A DNA stretch of 64,000 nucleotides, from positions 3,313 to 67,312 of the forward strand of contig JAYVEP010000211.1 in NCBI GenBank assembly GCA_043749225.1, given 5' to 3'. How positions within the stretch are numbered: the first letter of the stretch is position 1; every line of letters begins with the position of its first letter. The notes below the pieces were generated by a model. The model was not told where the DNA came from. It saw nothing but the letters and a program-made list of their open reading frames with translations, and did no database searches. Of this stretch, positions 27,062 to 35,842 are shown one piece after another. Made by a program: the position numbers and the translations under genes. The DNA is from JANXUC01 sp043749225 (GTDB lineage: Bacteria > Acidobacteriota > Terriglobia > Terriglobales > Acidobacteriaceae).

Positions 27062-28504
27062 ATGAAGACTATTTCGAGGTTCCTGGATTGCCGAGTGTTG
27101 CTGGGCTGGCTGATAATTTGCAGTCCTGCCTGGGCGCAGGGTGATGGCTCGCCAGCTGCGAAGATTTCGCTGCCGACGAGCCAGACACAGTCGGCAGACA
27201 GTCCTTCGCAGGAGCCTGCAGCGAACCCTGCGGCCGCACCTGATGCCGCGCTCGCGACAATTACCTTGCCAGATGCGTTCAAGCTGGCGCGAAAGAATAG
27301 CCCAACTTATCAAGCTGCGCTGACGGATTTCGCGCTCGCGCACGAGGATAAGGTTCAGAGCCGCGGTGCGCTGCTCCCAAACGTGAATTTCAACACGCAG
27401 GCCATTTATACCCCGCCTGCGTCGAAAACAGATACGGCTGGCCGGTTCATTGCGGCGAACGGCATTCACGAGTATGTCAGCCAGGCTAACGTGCATCAAG
27501 TGCTGTCGCTCGACACGTTTGCCACCTACAGAAAGACCGGTGCGGCTGAGGCGGTTGCTCGGGCGAAATCTGAGATTGCCGCGCGCGGTCTCGTTCTTAC
27601 TGTGGTGCAGACTTACTACGGATTCGTAGTGGCTGAGCGCAAGTATGCGACTGCGCAGAAACTTTCCGCGGAAGGCGAACGCTTCCTGAACATTAGCCGC
27701 AAACTGGAAAACGGTGGCGAGGTCGCCCATGCGGATGTCATCAAGGCGCAGCTGCAATTCAATCAGCAGACTCGAGATTTGCGAGAAGCGCAGTTGGCGA
27801 TGGATCGCAGCCGCCTGGATTTGGCGGTGCTGATCTTCTCGGATTTCAATCAGAATTTTTCTGTTGTCGATGACTTGCAGTCGCCAGATCCGTTGCCTGC
27901 GTTCGCAGAAGTGCAGACTGCAGCAGGAAGCAAGAACCCCCAACTTCGGGCAGCTCTGGCCTCCCTCGATGTTGCGAGACAGGATGTGTCTGCTGCGTGG
28001 GGCGGACTGCTGCCCAGCCTGGGGCTGGACTATTTTTACGGGATCGACGCGCCCAATTATGCCAACAGAAGCTACGTTTTTGACGCGACCGGGAAAAAGA
28101 TCGGCACCGTCAACAATCTGGGTTACTCCATGAGCGCAACGCTGCAATTCCCGGTATTTAGCTGGGGAGCGGGATACAGCAAAGTGAAACAGGCCAACCT
28201 TCGCCGTAACCAAACGCGTGTGGAATTGAACTTCACGCAGCGGCAGTTGTTGGCGAATCTCCGCAGTTTTTACGATGAAGCTCAAGCGGCGCGTGGAGAA
28301 CTGGATTCCCTGAAGCAGTCGGCGGAATTGGCGGTCGAGAGCTTGCGCTTGACCACGTTGCGCTATCAAGCGGGTGAAGCAACCGTGCTGGAAGTGGTGG
28401 ATGCACAGAATACGCTGGCGCTGTCGCGCAACGCTTACGATGATGGTCAGGTGCGTTACCGGACGGCGATGGCGAATCTGCAGACTTTAACAGGGAATTT
28501 GTAA
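27062..28504 (+). CDS. TolC-family outer-membrane efflux protein
   Basis: The protein has 480 residues with a signal peptide (CRVLLGWLIICSPAWA, then QGD). The typical two-fold pattern of TolC is visible: long amphipathic helices (AVARAKSEIAARGLVLTVVQTYYGFVVAE and ARGELDSLKQSAELAVESLRLTTLRYQAGEATVLEVVDAQ) and short strands (GLDYFYGIDAPNY, ATLQFPVFSWG). It would form the outer-membrane channel of an export system. It is followed by a membrane-fusion protein gene 89 bases later. No inner-membrane pump follows. Confidence 0.88.
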   Translation: MKTISRFLDCRVLLGWLIICSPAWAQGDGSPAAKISLPTSQTQSADSPSQEPAANPAAAPDAALATITLPDAFKLARKNSPTYQAALTDFALAHEDKVQSRGALLPNVNFNTQAIYTPPASKTDTAGRFIAANGIHEYVSQANVHQVLSLDTFATYRKTGAAEAVARAKSEIAARGLVLTVVQTYYGFVVAERKYATAQKLSAEGERFLNISRKLENGGEVAHADVIKAQLQFNQQTRDLREAQLAMDRSRLDLAVLIFSDFNQNFSVVDDLQSPDPLPAFAEVQTAAGSKNPQLRAALASLDVARQDVSAAWGGLLPSLGLDYFYGIDAPNYANRSYVFDATGKKIGTVNNLGYSMSATLQFPVFSWGAGYSKVKQANLRRNQTRVELNFTQRQLLANLRSFYDEAQAARGELDSLKQSAELAVESLRLTTLRYQAGEATVLEVVDAQNTLALSRNAYDDGQVRYRTAMANLQTLTGNL

Positions 28505-28520
28505 AGCGGAAGAGGAATGG

Positions 28521-28555
28521 CAGATTTCTCACGACGAAGATGTTCGGAATGACAA
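28521..28555 (-). repeat. Dispersed repeat, family A (inverted copy)
   Basis: Read on the minus strand, TTTGTCATTCCGAACATCTTC followed by GTCGTGAGAAATCTG matches the 45549 copy (TGTCATTCCGAAC...GAGGAATCTG). It lies between the TolC and membrane-fusion protein genes, so it would be transcribed with them. Confidence 0.55.
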
Positions 28556-28593
28556 ACGTTGAGTGTAGCTGCCGCTTGTGCGTTACCAAATAA

Positions 28594-29949
28594 ATGGCCA
28601 AATCAAATTCAAAAACAGTTTGTTCAGCCTTGACTCGAAACGTCGCCTGCTGCGGTCCTTTCCCGCTGGTTTGGATACTTGCTCTGCTCTTGTGCGCCTG
28701 TTCCAAGACAGAGAAGGAACCCGATCCCGAAGTTAGTGTGGAAGCTGCGTCCGTGGAACAGACCACAATTCAGCGCACGGTTTCGGCAGGGGCAGTCTTG
28801 TTTCCGTTGGAGCAGGCTGCGATCACGCCAAAAATCAGCGCTCCGGTGAAAAGTTATACCGTGAAGCGTGGCAGCCGGGTTCACAAAGGCCAGTTGCTGG
28901 CCGTGCTCGAAAACCGCGATCTAGCGGCAGCTGCGCAGGATAATCGCGGCGCGTTCGAACAAGCTCAAGCCTCGTATCAAACAACCACCGCAGCCAGCTT
29001 GCCCGAAGAATTGCAGAAGTCTAAAGGCGATATGGAAGCGGCGCAGAAAATGCTGGATGCCGAAGAAAAGCTCTACAAAAGCCGACAAGACTTGTTCGAG
29101 CAGGGTGCGCTTCCTCGCAAAGATCTCGATCAAGCGCTCGTCTCGGTGACCCAGGCACGCAACCAATCCGATCTTGCGAAACGCCACTATGACACGCTGG
29201 CAGCAGTTGGAAATCAGCAAGGGCAGCGCTCGGCGGCTGGGCAACTCGAATCCGCCAAGGGCAAATACGCAGGTGCGGAAGCCATGCTGAGCTACTCGCA
29301 AATTCGCAGTCCAATTGATGGCTTTGTCACCGACCGTCCTCTCTACCCTGGTGAAATGGCGGCTGCCGGAACGCCGTTGCTCACCGTTATGGATCTTTCC
29401 CAGGTCATAGCCAAGGCCCATATCCCGCAAAGCGAAGCGGCCACGCTCAGCGTTGGCTCGAAGGCAACCATGACTGCTCCTGGCATGGACAAGCCAGTGG
29501 AGGGCAAGATCACGGTTGTGAGTCCGGCGCTGGATGCGAACAGCACCACTGTCGAAGTGTGGGTGCAGGCGAAGAATCCAGGACAGCACCTGAAGCCGGG
29601 AACCAGCGTCCAGCTTTCCATGCTGACGAAGGCGATCCCCAACGCCATGGCCATCCCTGCTGCGGCGGTGCAGCCAGGTCCCGATGGCACGACGATAGTG
29701 ATGCTGTTGGGTGCGGATGGCCGTGCGCACCAGACGGCTGTGCGTACAGGTGTCCGACAGGAAGACGATATTCAGATTCTTGAGGGCCTTAAGGTCGGAG
29801 ATAAAGTCATTCTCTCTGGAGCCTACGGCCTGCCGGATAAGACAAAGGTCAAAGTGGAAGTTCCGAAAGCGAAAGATGCCGACGCCAAGGACTCCAAAGA
29901 CGACGCCAAAGATAAAGCTGCGCCTGCAAAGGATGACGCCGATAAATAG
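28594..29949 (+). CDS. RND-type periplasmic membrane-fusion (adaptor) lipoprotein
   Basis: The protein has 451 residues. The N-terminus has a hydrophobic stretch ending in LLLCAC-SKTE, a lipobox. The biotinyl/lipoyl half-motifs are visible (ISAPVKSYTVKRGSRVHKGQLLAVLENRDL and SQIRSPIDGFVTDRPLYPGEMAAAGTPLLTVMD), with a long coiled hairpin between them, then a beta-barrel region (GSKATMTAPGMDKPVEGKITVVSPALDANSTTVEVWV). The C-terminus is an unusual Lys/Asp-rich tail (KAKDADAKDSKDDAKDKA). It would link TolC to an inner-membrane pump, but none is encoded in the next genes. Confidence 0.88.
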   Translation: MAKSNSKTVCSALTRNVACCGPFPLVWILALLLCACSKTEKEPDPEVSVEAASVEQTTIQRTVSAGAVLFPLEQAAITPKISAPVKSYTVKRGSRVHKGQLLAVLENRDLAAAAQDNRGAFEQAQASYQTTTAASLPEELQKSKGDMEAAQKMLDAEEKLYKSRQDLFEQGALPRKDLDQALVSVTQARNQSDLAKRHYDTLAAVGNQQGQRSAAGQLESAKGKYAGAEAMLSYSQIRSPIDGFVTDRPLYPGEMAAAGTPLLTVMDLSQVIAKAHIPQSEAATLSVGSKATMTAPGMDKPVEGKITVVSPALDANSTTVEVWVQAKNPGQHLKPGTSVQLSMLTKAIPNAMAIPAAAVQPGPDGTTIVMLLGADGRAHQTAVRTGVRQEDDIQILEGLKVGDKVILSGAYGLPDKTKVKVEVPKAKDADAKDSKDDAKDKAAPAKDDADK

Positions 29950-30072
29950 CCCTGCTTCGAGTTGGACCGTCTCTTGAATATTCTCTAAAAGAACTGCTCA
30001 GAAGAAGAACTGATCTGTTACATCGAGGTTCACAAACCGACCGTTCAGTTAGAAATCCACAGCGTCCTCAAA

Positions 30073-30093
30073 AGAACACTTGCGCAGTGTTCT
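30073..30093. promoter_or_regulatory. Perfect 8-base palindrome, candidate operator
   Basis: AGAACACT-TGCGC-AGTGTTCT lies 110 bases before the start of the large secreted protein gene, in the 253-base gap after the membrane-fusion gene. There is no T-run behind it, so it is not a terminator. The regulator is unknown. Confidence 0.4.
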
Positions 30094-30202
30094 GTTTATG
30101 AATTAATCTCCCGCCACGTCTGTTTCAGGAAAAACCAGCTTGCCACAGGCTTTTCCATGGTTGTAGAAACTCAAATGACAATGCTGGACCCAGGAGATCA
30201 AA

Positions 30203-32908
30203 ATGTTTGTTCGAACGCGTTGTAGCGCGGGGAGCATCGTTTCTCTCGCACTGCTCTTCCTCGGCACTACCGTTGCGGCGTCCGCCCAAGGACACGTAGT
30301 AACCCGGTGGAACGTCAAGCATGACGTTTCAGCACCTCTCAGCGAAATGATTAAGAATGCTCCCAAGCCAGCGAAGGGAGCGAAACACGAGGCCGAACCG
30401 TTGCGGCGTATCCCACTGCCTCCAGGACTTACTGGTGCGGGCCTTGAGGACACCGTGCGACAGACGTCTACGGTTCCGAATACGACTCCCGCAGCCAGCC
30501 TCAGCTTCGATGGCTTGGGCAATGCATCGCTTGGGTTCACCGTAAGTAGTGCTCCACCCGATACGAATGGCGCGATAGGGGCTACGCAGTACTTCCAAAT
30601 TGTGAACTCGTCATTCGCTGTGTTTAACAAGACGACGGGCGCGAAAGTCGCGGGTCCGTCGACGACCAACACGCTGTGGTCCGGATTCGGCGGCGGATGC
30701 CAGACCAATAACGACGGCGATGGAATCGCCCTCTACGACAAGCTGGCTAACCGATGGGTCATCAGTCAGTTTTCGGTGACGACTACACCCTTCTTGCAGT
30801 GCGTCGCCGTATCCACAACTTCGGATGCCACGGGAACGTACAATCGATATTCGTTCCAATATTCTAACTTCGACGACTATCCCAAGATGGGCGTTTGGCC
30901 CGACGGTTACTACACCACCTTCAACATGTTCAACGGCAATACGTTTGTTGGCGCCGATTCCTGCGCTTACAACCGCACTGCCATGCTGGCTGGAACCGCA
31001 GCGCAGCAGGTCTGCTTCCAGCAGGGCTCGGGCGTAGGCGGATTGTTGCCCTCGGATTTGGATGGCACGACTGCTCCGCCAGCCGGGTCTCCGAATTATC
31101 AGATTTTCTTCGGTACGAACTCGCTGCAGATGTTTAAATTCCATGTGGATTTCGTGAACACGGCGAACTCCACGTTCACCGGTCCGACGAGTATACCTGT
31201 GGCCGCATTCTCACCGCTCTGCGGTGGGGGGACTTGCGTGGTTCAGCCGGCTGGCGGCAATCAACTGGATTCCCTGGCGGATCGTCTGATGTTTCGCCTG
31301 GCATATCGCAATCTGGGCAACCACGAATCGCTGGTGACGAGCCACGCGGTTGTGGCTGGTACTAGCGGAGGCGTTCGCTGGTATGAAGTCCAGAATCCGA
31401 ATGGCACTCCAGTTGTTGCACAGCAATCCACGTTTGCGCCCGATTCCAACTACCGTTGGATGAGCAGTGCGGCTATGGATCAGGCCGGAGATATCGCAGT
31501 TGGATATACCGTATCCAGCAGTTCGGTGAATCCGTCGGTGCGTTTTGCGGCACGTCTGGCGACTGATCCTGCAAACACGTTGGGTGCGGAAGTTAGTGCG
31601 GTTGCCGGAGGCGGCGTGCAGAACGGCAGCACCTCCAACGGCCCGTTAACGCGCTGGGGAGACTATAGTGCGATGACGGTCGATCCCGCAGATGACTGTA
31701 CGTTCTGGTACACGCAGGAGTACATGAAGACAACGGGTTCGTTTAACTGGAACACTCGGATCGCAAGCTTCAAGTTCCCGAGCTGCGGGGCTTCCGGCCC
31801 TCTGGCGACACTGAATCCCACAAGCTTGACGTTTGCAAATCAGAACGTAGGATCCACCAGCGCGGCGCAGAACATCACGCTCAGCAACGGCGGTACTGCC
31901 GCTCTCAGCATCACTGGCATTGCAGCCAGCGGAGATTACGCGCAGACGAATACCTGCGGAGCATCTCTAGCAGCAGGCGCGAACTGTACCATCAGCGTAA
32001 CCTTTACGCCGACGGTTGCAGGTACGCGCACAGGCACAATTACCGTAGCGGACAATGCTCCGGGCGGCACGCAAACTGCGAGCCTGACGGGTGCTGGCGT
32101 GACAGTCGGAGCGCCCGACTTTACCGTCTCGGATTCTCCGACATCACTGACCGTGAAGCAGGGAACCAACGGCACTACGACGATCACCGTAGCGAGCCTG
32201 AACAGCTTTAGCTCGGCGACAACGTTGAGCGTCTCCGGTCTGCCTACGGGCGTGACTGCAGCGTTCTCGGTGAATCCCGTGACTCCTCCCCCTAACGGCA
32301 GCGCAACCTCTGTGCTGACGCTTACGGCATCCGCAACGGCCACGGTCGGTACCTCCACCGTTACCATTACGGGTACTTCGGGAGCTACGTCGCATACCGC
32401 CACCCTCAGCCTGACCATCAGTTCAGCGGCAGCTACACAGCTGTTGGTGAACCCCGGCTTTGAAACCGGAGTTGCGACTCCGTGGGTGCTGACTGCTGGC
32501 GTTCTCAATGGGCCCAACAGTGCGGGCGAACCGCCACGTAGCGGTGCCTGGAACGCATGGCTGAACGGATATGGCACTACGCATACCGATCAGGTTACCC
32601 AGACGGTGACCATTCCGTCGACCGCAACCAGCGCTACTTTGACCTTCTGGTTGCATATCGACACGGCGGAGACTACTACGACGACGGCGTTCGACACGCT
32701 GAGCGTTCGGGTGCTCAATTCCGCAGGAACTCTCCTGTCAACCTTGGGGACGTTCTCCAACCTGAACCGCGCGGCTGGTTATCAGCAACGTTCGTTCAGC
32801 GTACTTAGCTTCAAAGGACAAACCATCAAGATCAACTTCCTGGGTCAGGAAGATTCGAGCTTGCAAACGTCCTTTGTAATTGATGACACAGCGCTGAACG
32901 TTCAGTAG
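30203..32908 (+). CDS. Large secreted protein with HYDIN/Ig-like and C-terminal adhesion-type domains
   Basis: The protein has 901 residues. ATG 30203 has AGGAGATC upstream. A signal peptide (IVSLALLFLGTTVAASA) is followed by a region of about 480 residues with pairs of Cys (GGGCQTNND, FLQCVAV, DSCAYNR, QVCFQQ) and recurrent FDDYPKMGVWPDGYY and RWGDYSAMTVDP motifs. Next comes an ASPM-SPD-2/HYDIN-like Ig domain (LNPTSLTFANQNVGSTSAAQNITLSNGG, SVTFTPTVAGTRTGTITV), then a Thr/Ser-rich Ig-like repeat, then a C-terminal jelly-roll-like domain (LLVNPGFETG to FVIDDTALNV). Such proteins are abundant in Acidobacteria; the function is unknown, possibly surface binding. A strong terminator follows. Confidence 0.8.
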   Translation: MFVRTRCSAGSIVSLALLFLGTTVAASAQGHVVTRWNVKHDVSAPLSEMIKNAPKPAKGAKHEAEPLRRIPLPPGLTGAGLEDTVRQTSTVPNTTPAASLSFDGLGNASLGFTVSSAPPDTNGAIGATQYFQIVNSSFAVFNKTTGAKVAGPSTTNTLWSGFGGGCQTNNDGDGIALYDKLANRWVISQFSVTTTPFLQCVAVSTTSDATGTYNRYSFQYSNFDDYPKMGVWPDGYYTTFNMFNGNTFVGADSCAYNRTAMLAGTAAQQVCFQQGSGVGGLLPSDLDGTTAPPAGSPNYQIFFGTNSLQMFKFHVDFVNTANSTFTGPTSIPVAAFSPLCGGGTCVVQPAGGNQLDSLADRLMFRLAYRNLGNHESLVTSHAVVAGTSGGVRWYEVQNPNGTPVVAQQSTFAPDSNYRWMSSAAMDQAGDIAVGYTVSSSSVNPSVRFAARLATDPANTLGAEVSAVAGGGVQNGSTSNGPLTRWGDYSAMTVDPADDCTFWYTQEYMKTTGSFNWNTRIASFKFPSCGASGPLATLNPTSLTFANQNVGSTSAAQNITLSNGGTAALSITGIAASGDYAQTNTCGASLAAGANCTISVTFTPTVAGTRTGTITVADNAPGGTQTASLTGAGVTVGAPDFTVSDSPTSLTVKQGTNGTTTITVASLNSFSSATTLSVSGLPTGVTAAFSVNPVTPPPNGSATSVLTLTASATATVGTSTVTITGTSGATSHTATLSLTISSAAATQLLVNPGFETGVATPWVLTAGVLNGPNSAGEPPRSGAWNAWLNGYGTTHTDQVTQTVTIPSTATSATLTFWLHIDTAETTTTTAFDTLSVRVLNSAGTLLSTLGTFSNLNRAAGYQQRSFSVLSFKGQTIKINFLGQEDSSLQTSFVIDDTALNVQ

Positions 32909-32929
32909 GGAGACTGTCGAAACAAGATC

Positions 32930-32963
32930 GGGCCGGATTCCGCGAGGAGTCCGGCCCTTTTTT
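32930..32963 (+). terminator. Rho-independent terminator
   Basis: GGGCCGGA and TCCGGCCC form a perfect 8-base stem with a 12-base loop, followed by TTTTTT. It lies 22 bases after the stop of the large secreted protein gene. Confidence 0.9.
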
Positions 32964-33023
32964 GTGTGAGGAGGCGCGGGCGCCCTCACCCTCACCCGTG
33001 CGCCGAGTAGTTAAGCTGGCCAT

Positions 33024-34037
33024 TTACGGAACCGGAGCTTCCGGAACTGACGCAGTTGTGACGTTGCTTGCAGCCGTCTCAGAAGCTGGAACTGAAGTAG
33101 CAGCCACCGGCATCGTGGTTATTGGGTCGATCCTCACGGTCGCCAGAATTTTCTCCAGGCGATTGAAGACCTTGTCGCGATCGACATGCTTCATACCCGC
33201 TTCCTCTTTCGCGACAGTCGTCACGTTCAGCGCGAATTCGTAGCAAGCTCCGTTCTGGAAGGTGCGATAGTATTTCGCATCGTCCTGACGAGTTCCTTCT
33301 CCGGCAACCGATTCTTTCGCCAGCAGCTCGGCATCGCCAATCTTGAGCTTGCCCGCTTCGACAACGGATGCCGTTGTCGAAGCGGTTTTAGTTGGCGAAG
33401 ACGCAGCAGGTGCAGTCGCAGCGGAGCCAGCTTGAGCCGCATCGCTAGCAGCTATACTCTTGTCTTCAATTTTCTGTTCCGATTTGTCGTCGGTTGTCTT
33501 CTTTATCGCCGAATTGTTTTCGGGAAACCCGCACTCTTCCGCCGTGAGCGACTTGTTCACACTCACACCAAAAAATGCGGACGCGAAATCGGTGTTGGGA
33601 AACAACGCTTCAGGCATCTCGACCGCAGCCAGAGCCACTCCGCCGGGTTGAGCGGAAGTCAACGGCGCGGGGCTTCCGGCGATGAGTTCGTTGGCGGCAT
33701 CTCCCACTTCCACGCCGTACTTGCGCGGATAGACGAAAGAAACGCCGTAAGTTTTGTCCTTAAAGGTTCGAACCGCGGACCGTTTCTTCGCAACTTTCTT
33801 CGGAGCCGCCTTCGCGACCTCAGTAGCTGGCATCGCTGAACTGGACGTATCCACATGCGGCGGCGTCATCGGAATCTGGCTGGTCGAGTTGGCTGCCTGC
33901 GGTTTATCGCTGGAGCAACCAACGGTTATGGAACAAGCAATTAGTAACGCGGCGATAGCACCCGCGCCAATCTTCTTTCCCCAAGTGACGGAGCTCGGGG
34001 ATTCTGCAACCTTCGTGACGACATCAAAGCTTTTCAT
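33024..34037 (-). CDS. Lipoprotein of unknown function
   Basis: The start is ATG 34037 (MKSFDVVTK), because GGGAGGTGG lies six bases upstream. The protein has 337 residues. A hydrophobic segment (KIGAGAIAALLIACSITVGC) ends in a lipobox-like TVGC-SSDK at about residue 41, although the N-terminal part is longer than usual. The mature protein is Ala/Thr/Lys-rich with disordered stretches. Two conserved-looking blocks are TFKDKTYGVSFVYPRKYGVEVG and YYRTFQNGACYEFALNVTTVAKEEAGMKHVDRDKVFNRLEKIL, interrupted by a long Ala/Ser/Lys linker; ECGFPE and GACYEF hold the only cysteines of the mature part. No family is recognised. It is divergent from a zinc-ribbon membrane protein gene. Confidence 0.65.
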   Translation of the reverse strand: MKSFDVVTKVAESPSSVTWGKKIGAGAIAALLIACSITVGCSSDKPQAANSTSQIPMTPPHVDTSSSAMPATEVAKAAPKKVAKKRSAVRTFKDKTYGVSFVYPRKYGVEVGDAANELIAGSPAPLTSAQPGGVALAAVEMPEALFPNTDFASAFFGVSVNKSLTAEECGFPENNSAIKKTTDDKSEQKIEDKSIAASDAAQAGSAATAPAASSPTKTASTTASVVEAGKLKIGDAELLAKESVAGEGTRQDDAKYYRTFQNGACYEFALNVTTVAKEEAGMKHVDRDKVFNRLEKILATVRIDPITTMPVAATSVPASETAASNVTTASVPEAPVP

Positions 34038-34234
34038 GGTGACCACCTCCCGCTGCTGAGCAGCGACCAATAACAATGCAAGAAGAAACCCGTGAGTGAC
34101 GTTGTTGATTTTTCAGGTAGTTAGCATGAATGTAGGTTAGTTCCGCCGTCTGCAAGCGCACACACTGTTGATAGAACGACACGTTTACAATTGCAGATAC
34201 CGCTACCCTCATTCGGAGTTTGACAACCTTCTGG

Positions 34235-34254
34235 GTTGGGACTACTGTCCCAAC
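34235..34254. promoter_or_regulatory. Perfect 8-base palindrome in a divergent promoter region
   Basis: GTTGGGAC-TACT-GTCCCAAC lies in the 308-base gap between the divergent genes starting at 34037 and 34346. No T-run follows, so an operator is more likely than a terminator. It is 91 bases upstream of 34346. Nothing else of note is seen in the gap. Confidence 0.45.
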
Positions 34255-34345
34255 TGAGTCATCTTCCCCCCGTTCTGTCAGATCTCCTGGCCTAAGTTAG
34301 CCAATCTGAAGTTTTTCCCGTTCATTAGCTTCTAAGGAGCTGCAT

Positions 34346-35149
34346 ATGTCGTTTTGCGCAAGCTGTGGCGCGCCGCTGAATTCTCCTGCCCCGTTCTGTG
34401 CGTCCTGCGGGGCGAAGTCATCGCAATCGCCTCAAGCCCCCGGGTCAACCTCGCCGCCGGGGGTGTCTCCCGTAGCCGCCAAAACAGCCTCCCCGCTGAT
34501 AAAGATTTTGTTGGTCGTGGGAGCGCTGTTCGTGTGCGGCGTGGCAGCATTGGCCTACGCTGGATACTGGATCAAAAACAAAGTGGAGGCCACCGCGGCA
34601 GAGCACGGAATCACGCTGCCCACGGGTGGGGCGGCCAAAACTGCCAATGAGAGATCGGGTTCAAAACACGACGGGCCGATGCTCGACGCCTGTTCGCTGA
34701 TCAGCCAGGAAGAGGCCGACGCGGTGCTGGGCGAGCCAACAAAGATGTCCGACCATGAAAAGGATGACCGATTTAGCTCGCATTGCTATTACGTAGCGGT
34801 GGAGGAGGCGCACGCTGCGAATGGTTTTGGCGTCGAGATCCACAATGACGAGGACGCCAACGATGCGCGAAGTGGGCAGGCGATGAAGAAGGGTATCTAT
34901 TCGAATGTCTCGCTCTACACCTTACAGGAACTGAGCGGCATCGGCGATGGCAGTTTCCTGGCCGTGAGCAAGGCTCCTGAGGGCGAGGCTTTTCAATCGG
35001 GCCCGCTGGCTTCCATGGTCGCTCACCAACAGATTCTGATGATGTACAAGGGCGCAAAGGACGTGGAGATTCTTGTTTCGTACTTCGGCAAAGAGCGATC
35101 TACGGACGGCCTGAAGACTCTAACCAAGAGAGTCGCCGACCAGATTTAG
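34346..35149 (+). CDS. Zinc-ribbon, single-pass membrane protein
   Basis: The protein has 267 residues. Two CxxC knuckles at the N-terminus (FCASCGAPLNSPAPFCASCGAK) form a zinc ribbon, followed by a Pro/Ser linker and one transmembrane helix (IKILLVVGALFVCGVAALAYAGYWI, about residues 52-76). The outer part contains a conserved-looking block DACSLISQEEADAVLGEP, which resembles the DUF3558-like/lipoprotein domain that often starts with [ND]-x-C-[TS]-L-[LI]-[ST]-x-x-[ED]. The ATG follows AAGGAGCTGCAT. A DUF3617 protein gene follows after 44 bases. Confidence 0.75.
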   Translation: MSFCASCGAPLNSPAPFCASCGAKSSQSPQAPGSTSPPGVSPVAAKTASPLIKILLVVGALFVCGVAALAYAGYWIKNKVEATAAEHGITLPTGGAAKTANERSGSKHDGPMLDACSLISQEEADAVLGEPTKMSDHEKDDRFSSHCYYVAVEEAHAANGFGVEIHNDEDANDARSGQAMKKGIYSNVSLYTLQELSGIGDGSFLAVSKAPEGEAFQSGPLASMVAHQQILMMYKGAKDVEILVSYFGKERSTDGLKTLTKRVADQI

Positions 35150-35193
35150 CGACCCCAATTCGTTCGGCAGTTTCATTTAAAGGAGAAACAAAC

Positions 35194-35676
35194 ATGCGGC
35201 AACTGATAAGATTCAGGAACTCGACGACCCGGTGCATCGCAAGCACAGGTCTGAGCGCTTCGATCTTAGCGATCATTCTTGCGGCGCCGGTGTCGGCCGT
35301 TCCTGCGGATGACCTCGTCCGGCCAGGGATGTGGGAGATCGTTTCCACGATGGACATGCCGAACAACCCGCAAATGCACCCACAAAACCGCCAGACTCAC
35401 TGCTACACCGCAATCGACGTTGCCGGGATCAACGCCAAGAACGCGGCCCTGATGACTTCCACCGCCGCCGTACCGGCCGATCAGAAATGCACGGTGAAAG
35501 ATGTCCAATATGTCGGGAACAAGGGGACGTGGAACACAGTGTGCCAGGGAGGAACAACTGTGCACACGGACATGGTGTTCCACGGAGATTCCATCGAAGG
35601 AGTCCTGATTATTAGGACAGGCAACATGACGATGAAGGCCAGCATGACGGGAAAGCGAATTGGCGAGTGTAAATAA
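35194..35676 (+). CDS. Exported DUF3617-family protein
   Basis: The protein has 160 residues with a signal peptide (GLSASILAIILAAPVSA, then VPAD). RPGMWEIVSTMDMPNNP at the start of the mature part, the CYTAIDVA and KCTVKDVQ cysteine sites, and the end TGKRIGEC are the pattern of the DUF3617 periplasmic family (four Cys, probably two disulfides). The function of that family is unknown. AAGGAGA precedes the ATG. It is probably cotranscribed with the zinc-ribbon gene. Confidence 0.82.
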   Translation: MRQLIRFRNSTTRCIASTGLSASILAIILAAPVSAVPADDLVRPGMWEIVSTMDMPNNPQMHPQNRQTHCYTAIDVAGINAKNAALMTSTAAVPADQKCTVKDVQYVGNKGTWNTVCQGGTTVHTDMVFHGDSIEGVLIIRTGNMTMKASMTGKRIGECK

Positions 35677-35690
35677 ACGGACAATCTCTT

Positions 35691-35749
35691 GCTATTGCCG
35701 GCAATAGCTCCAGGGCTGGCGGCCCTTTCAAGATCGATCACGCTCGATC
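35691..35749. other. Three consecutive palindromes between convergent genes
   Basis: GCTATTGCCGGCAATAGC (35691-35708) is a perfect 18-base palindrome. AGGGC-TGGCG-GCCCT (35712-35726) is a short hairpin followed by TT, and GATCGA-TCACGC-TCGATC (35732-35749) is a third hairpin. They follow the DUF3617 gene and lead into the terminator at 35782. Their role (RNA 3'-end protection or termination) is inferred only from position. Confidence 0.45.
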
Positions 35750-35781
35750 CCAGTAACAACTATCTTCACCACTCCTTCGTA

Positions 35782-35823
35782 TGAAAGAAAAGGGAATCCG
35801 AATTTCGGCTCCCCCTTTCTTCT
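35782..35823. terminator. Likely bidirectional terminator
   Basis: GAAAGAAAAGGGAATCCGAA and TTTCGGCTCCCCCTTTCTTC form an imperfect long stem with A-rich and T-rich flanks, located between convergent genes ending at 35676 and 35843. Confidence 0.6.
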
Positions 35824-35842
35824 TCAAGCTCGGTTTACGAAC

